From Acidobacteriota bacterium (GTDB lineage Bacteria; Acidobacteriota; Terriglobia; Terriglobales; Acidobacteriaceae), in contig JAKAFB010000003.1 of the NCBI GenBank assembly GCA_021818105.1, forward strand, positions 55,289-119,288: 64,000 nucleotides of DNA, read 5' to 3'. The notes beneath the pieces were generated by a model. The model saw only the letters and a list, made by a program, of their open reading frames with translations, was not told the DNA's origin and did no database searches. Position numbers and translations under genes: made by a program. This document shows positions 62,401-64,000 of this stretch, piece by piece. How positions within the stretch are numbered: position 1 is the first letter of the stretch; each line of letters begins with the position of its first letter.

Positions 62401-63725
62401 GAGCAGCGAGAAGCTCACAGCGCATGCCGCAGGACCTGCCGGCACTGGAGAAGCGCGTGTGTGACTTTACGACCGTCGACAAGAAAAAGGAAACAGTGCT
62501 GGTGCCGTGGATGGGCGCGAGTTCTTATGTGGCCGCAGCCTGCCTGCGTGCCGCGGGATTTCCGGCGGAGGCTTTGGCGATTCCCGACCGGCATGCGTTG
62601 CGACTGGGCAGGCGGCACACCTCCGGCAAGGAGTGCGTGCCGGTGAGCCTGACGCTTGGTCGGCTGCTGGAGAAACTGCGGGACGAGCCGACGAAGCGAT
62701 TTGCCTACATGATGCCGCGCACGAACGGGCCTTGCAGGATGGGGATGTACCACCTGCTGCAAAAGATTGTGGTGGAACGGCTTGGCGCAGGTGAGCGCTG
62801 CCGGTTTGTTTCACCGAACGAATCAGACTATTTTGCGGGATTGCCGGCGGGATTTACGACGCTGTTTCTGGCGGGAATTGTGGGACAGGACCTGCTGCAC
62901 GATGCGCTGCTGCAGGTACGTCCGACGGAATTGCAACGAGGCGCGGCGGCTGCAATCTATGAGCGCAGAGCGGCAGAGCTGTATCAACTGCTTGAAGCGC
63001 AGACTCACGCCATTGCATCCCGCGCGGAGGCACTGGCACAGGTTGTATCGGGGCGCATGTTCGGCATACGCGATTTTTTAGGCACAGCGGCGCGAGAGTT
63101 TGCCGCGGCGCAGGGCGAAGGAGACCTGCCCGTGGTGCAACTGGTGGGGGAAGTGTATGTGCGCAACGATGCCTTTGCGAATGACGGGATTATTGACAAG
63201 CTGGAGGCACGCGGGATGCGCGTGAGCTGCGCTGAGTTGAATGAGTGGTTTGCCTACGCAGACCGTTGCAGCAAGAAGGGACAGCCGCAGACGGCGCTTG
63301 ACCGCGCAATTGACTTCCTGAAGGAACGGATTCGCGAAGTGGAATGGCATGCGATGGCAGAGTTCCTGCCTGTGCCAAGGCCGGTGCCTGTGCCAGAGAT
63401 TGAGACAGCAGCGGCAGACTACATTGAGGGTGACGTAGGCGGAGAAACCGTGCTGACGCTGGGGAGGCCGCTGATGGACTGGAGAAGGCACACCATCGAA
63501 GCGGTGGTGAATGTGGGTCCGCTGGAGTGCATGCCGACGCGCATCGCGGAGTCACAGTTCTTCCACGCTGCGGAGCGGGAGGGCCTGCCGGCACTGACGC
63601 TCACCTTCAACGGCGATCCAATGACGGAGGACGCGCTGGACAACTTTGCCTTTGAGGTGCATGCGCGGCATCGCCGAGCTCGAGAGGCACACGTAGGAGA
63701 ACCAGGGATGCACGAGCTGGTGTAA
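59421..63725 (+). CDS. Giant fusion of two acyl-CoA dehydratase activases with a dehydratase/reductase-like module
   Basis: A 1434-residue protein. The start at 59421 has AAGGAG six nt upstream. Residues ~10-290 form one ASKHA activase domain (GVDVGAETLKL; cluster cysteines Cys130 in CSQGTGNF and Cys169 in GRCPVILKTD). Residues ~315-600 form a second (LGLDIGSTGAKA with Asp319; Cys446 in CSAGTGSF and Cys487 in HCSVFMAG). The rest resembles the HgdB/BcrC dehydratase fold and DUF2229, with cysteines 733, 902, 946, 1072 and 1105. Related proteins transfer electrons by ATP hydrolysis across a bridging [4Fe-4S] cluster. The substrate is unknown. It stands alone. Confidence 0.85.
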   Translation: MAGSTTEPGERYLGVDVGAETLKLVELGRADGQWRVLRRCRMEHGKEPQALLLNLYKEWDGDALAGAALTGRLGRQFSLMRVPLQQAQSRAFRFLYPGTAGTVVSVGSHGFSVLEVRANGREVFRENSRCSQGTGNFLRQLTERFQLTVEEASVLCADVEHAAALSGRCPVILKTDMTHLANKGENRAEILAGLFDAVCENVLNLVKPGISPAPVVLVGGVSQSPRVRRTFKERLAKHDCALVLPEEDGLYWEALGAALLAAEMALPAVQADELLAEHESKALERTPALVTYLRQVKRMPAVPWEERNGKARNLILGLDIGSTGAKAVALDAETDATVWEAYRQTRGAPVEAAQALWREFLESPMGSEPVRGASVTGSGREIVGSLLTNCYGAQAVYIQNEIAAHAEGACHYDRRVDTIFEIGGQDAKYIRLEDGRVIDCAMNEACSAGTGSFIEEQGRKFAGVEHVTQLGASALKAPEGISLGQHCSVFMAGIIDEAVAEGLPQDTIIAGLYDSIIQNYLNRVKGSRSVGQVIFCQGMPFAADALAAAVARQTGSEVIIPPNPGTVGALGIALLAKADGTWRAVEPLEMQRFLDAKVEERSTFICQATVGCGAPGNRCRIDRLRTRVAGKAGMFTWGGACALHEKATRRKKLPDHAPQPFQERELLIADLMARLGASRGGRKVALSDEFMLKELFPFFATYLHELGCDLTLVAGTDPATLKRGIQATNVSFCAPMQLFHGVAAQLRETDAELVFAPILRSTLRVADEPNARVCPVVQSAPYLLRLDLEGKGTAKWLAPEIEMGEQGMDSPEFHASCARIAEALGAEKGARERAYERAVEEQEMFFQRCGEIGERALTYCREKEITPVVVLGRPYTIYNPILNSNVPAILREQGAIAIPAECYPLRDEAPVLSRVYWAYAQRLLRTAHEVRRTPGVYSVYCSNYSCGPDSFNLHFFSYIMEGKPFAIIETDGHVGDAGTKTRIEAFLHCVMQDRAARSSQRMPQDLPALEKRVCDFTTVDKKKETVLVPWMGASSYVAAACLRAAGFPAEALAIPDRHALRLGRRHTSGKECVPVSLTLGRLLEKLRDEPTKRFAYMMPRTNGPCRMGMYHLLQKIVVERLGAGERCRFVSPNESDYFAGLPAGFTTLFLAGIVGQDLLHDALLQVRPTELQRGAAAAIYERRAAELYQLLEAQTHAIASRAEALAQVVSGRMFGIRDFLGTAAREFAAAQGEGDLPVVQLVGEVYVRNDAFANDGIIDKLEARGMRVSCAELNEWFAYADRCSKKGQPQTALDRAIDFLKERIREVEWHAMAEFLPVPRPVPVPEIETAAADYIEGDVGGETVLTLGRPLMDWRRHTIEAVVNVGPLECMPTRIAESQFFHAAEREGLPALTLTFNGDPMTEDALDNFAFEVHARHRRAREAHVGEPGMHELV

Positions 63726-64000
63726 CTGCGCGGATAGATTGCATTCGCAAGCCAAGAACGATAGGGATTGAACATTTGTGCGGGTGGGATGATGGCTTCG
63801 CTGTCATGTGCAGCCTGCATGCACGAAGTTTGATTCCTTCCGGTGGGCATTGCATCTGTACGCTGAAAATTTGACTGAAAAGCTACTGTCCTTTTGTTGC
63901 GTGCGCAGTCTGTTCTAAGTTGCGGCGTAGTGCGCGGCAGCAGGAGCGCAGGCGCGAGGGGGTAGAGGCGTGTGGAGCGCCAGGCATCGAGGGCGTCTTG
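63726..64000. other. Right-edge intergenic or unassigned sequence
   Basis: Nothing recognisable follows the fusion gene. One minus-strand frame is open from the right edge but reads mostly as the reverse of GC-rich sequence, so I do not call it. A neighbouring gene could begin or end just outside. Confidence 0.4.

Noticed and set aside
63726..64000. Minus-strand frame open at the right edge
   Set aside because: It could be the end of a neighbouring gene, but two frames are open for part of the way and neither matches a family I know.

Overview
The window looks like an ordinary, gene-dense chromosomal stretch of a GC-rich Gram-negative bacterium, most likely an acidobacterium (Terriglobia-like). 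The reasons are an outer-membrane gene set (Mla transporter, OprB-type porin, OmpA-like protein), menaquinone made by the futalosine route (mqnE, mqnD), a cytochrome c System I cluster with a cysteine-type CcmE, and a broad set of secreted glycoside hydrolases. The lineage is inferred from gene content only; no rRNA or tRNA gene is present. I see no insertion sequence, prophage, integron or CRISPR array.

Layout. 0-9.6 kb: end of an Mla phospholipid transporter (mlaE, mlaF), a secreted zinc phospholipase C-like protein, glutaryl-CoA dehydrogenase, a ROK protein, an exported amidohydrolase, mqnE and an Asp-box propeller. 9.8-20.6 kb: an OmpA-like protein, a lone nuoB, the amt-glnK-glnD nitrogen-sensing set, an EF-P family factor, a flavin reductase-like protein, and a CsoR/RcnR-type metal repressor divergent from an OprB-type porin with tandem operators between them. 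20.7-28.2 kb: a second ROK protein, FtsB/DivIC, a phosphohexomutase, cutA, a small membrane peptide, bioY, mqnD, hemW and a membrane metallophosphoesterase.

28.3-42.7 kb: secreted GH42 beta-galactosidase, NAD malic enzyme, a Ser/Thr kinase with TPRs, an SSS symporter, a FucP-type sugar permease, mtnA, MscL with a zinc-ribbon tail, and a secreted M28 peptidase. 42.8-48.5 kb: the compact run ccmE-ccmA-ybaK-ccmB-ccmC-ccmD, then aroF and a beta-propeller lipoprotein. 48.5-64 kb: YihY, CspA, QueG, a STAS protein, pyruvate phosphate dikinase, a carbohydrate locus (Tat-exported five-bladed hydrolase, zinc dehydrogenase, GH29 fucosidase), and a 1434-residue fusion of two BcrAD/HgdC-type activases with a dehydratase/reductase-like module.

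How the genes work together. amt, glnK and glnD form a nitrogen-sensing unit. mqnE and mqnD are two separated steps of one menaquinone pathway. The ccm genes make the haem-handling part of c-type cytochrome maturation, apparently the cysteine-CcmE variant. The hydrolases and transporters fit a polysaccharide-scavenging heterotroph. The observations most worth following are the fused double-activase protein, the metal repressor/porin operator region, the Cys-type CcmE cluster with an embedded ybaK, and several proteins that have lost textbook catalytic or ligand residues.
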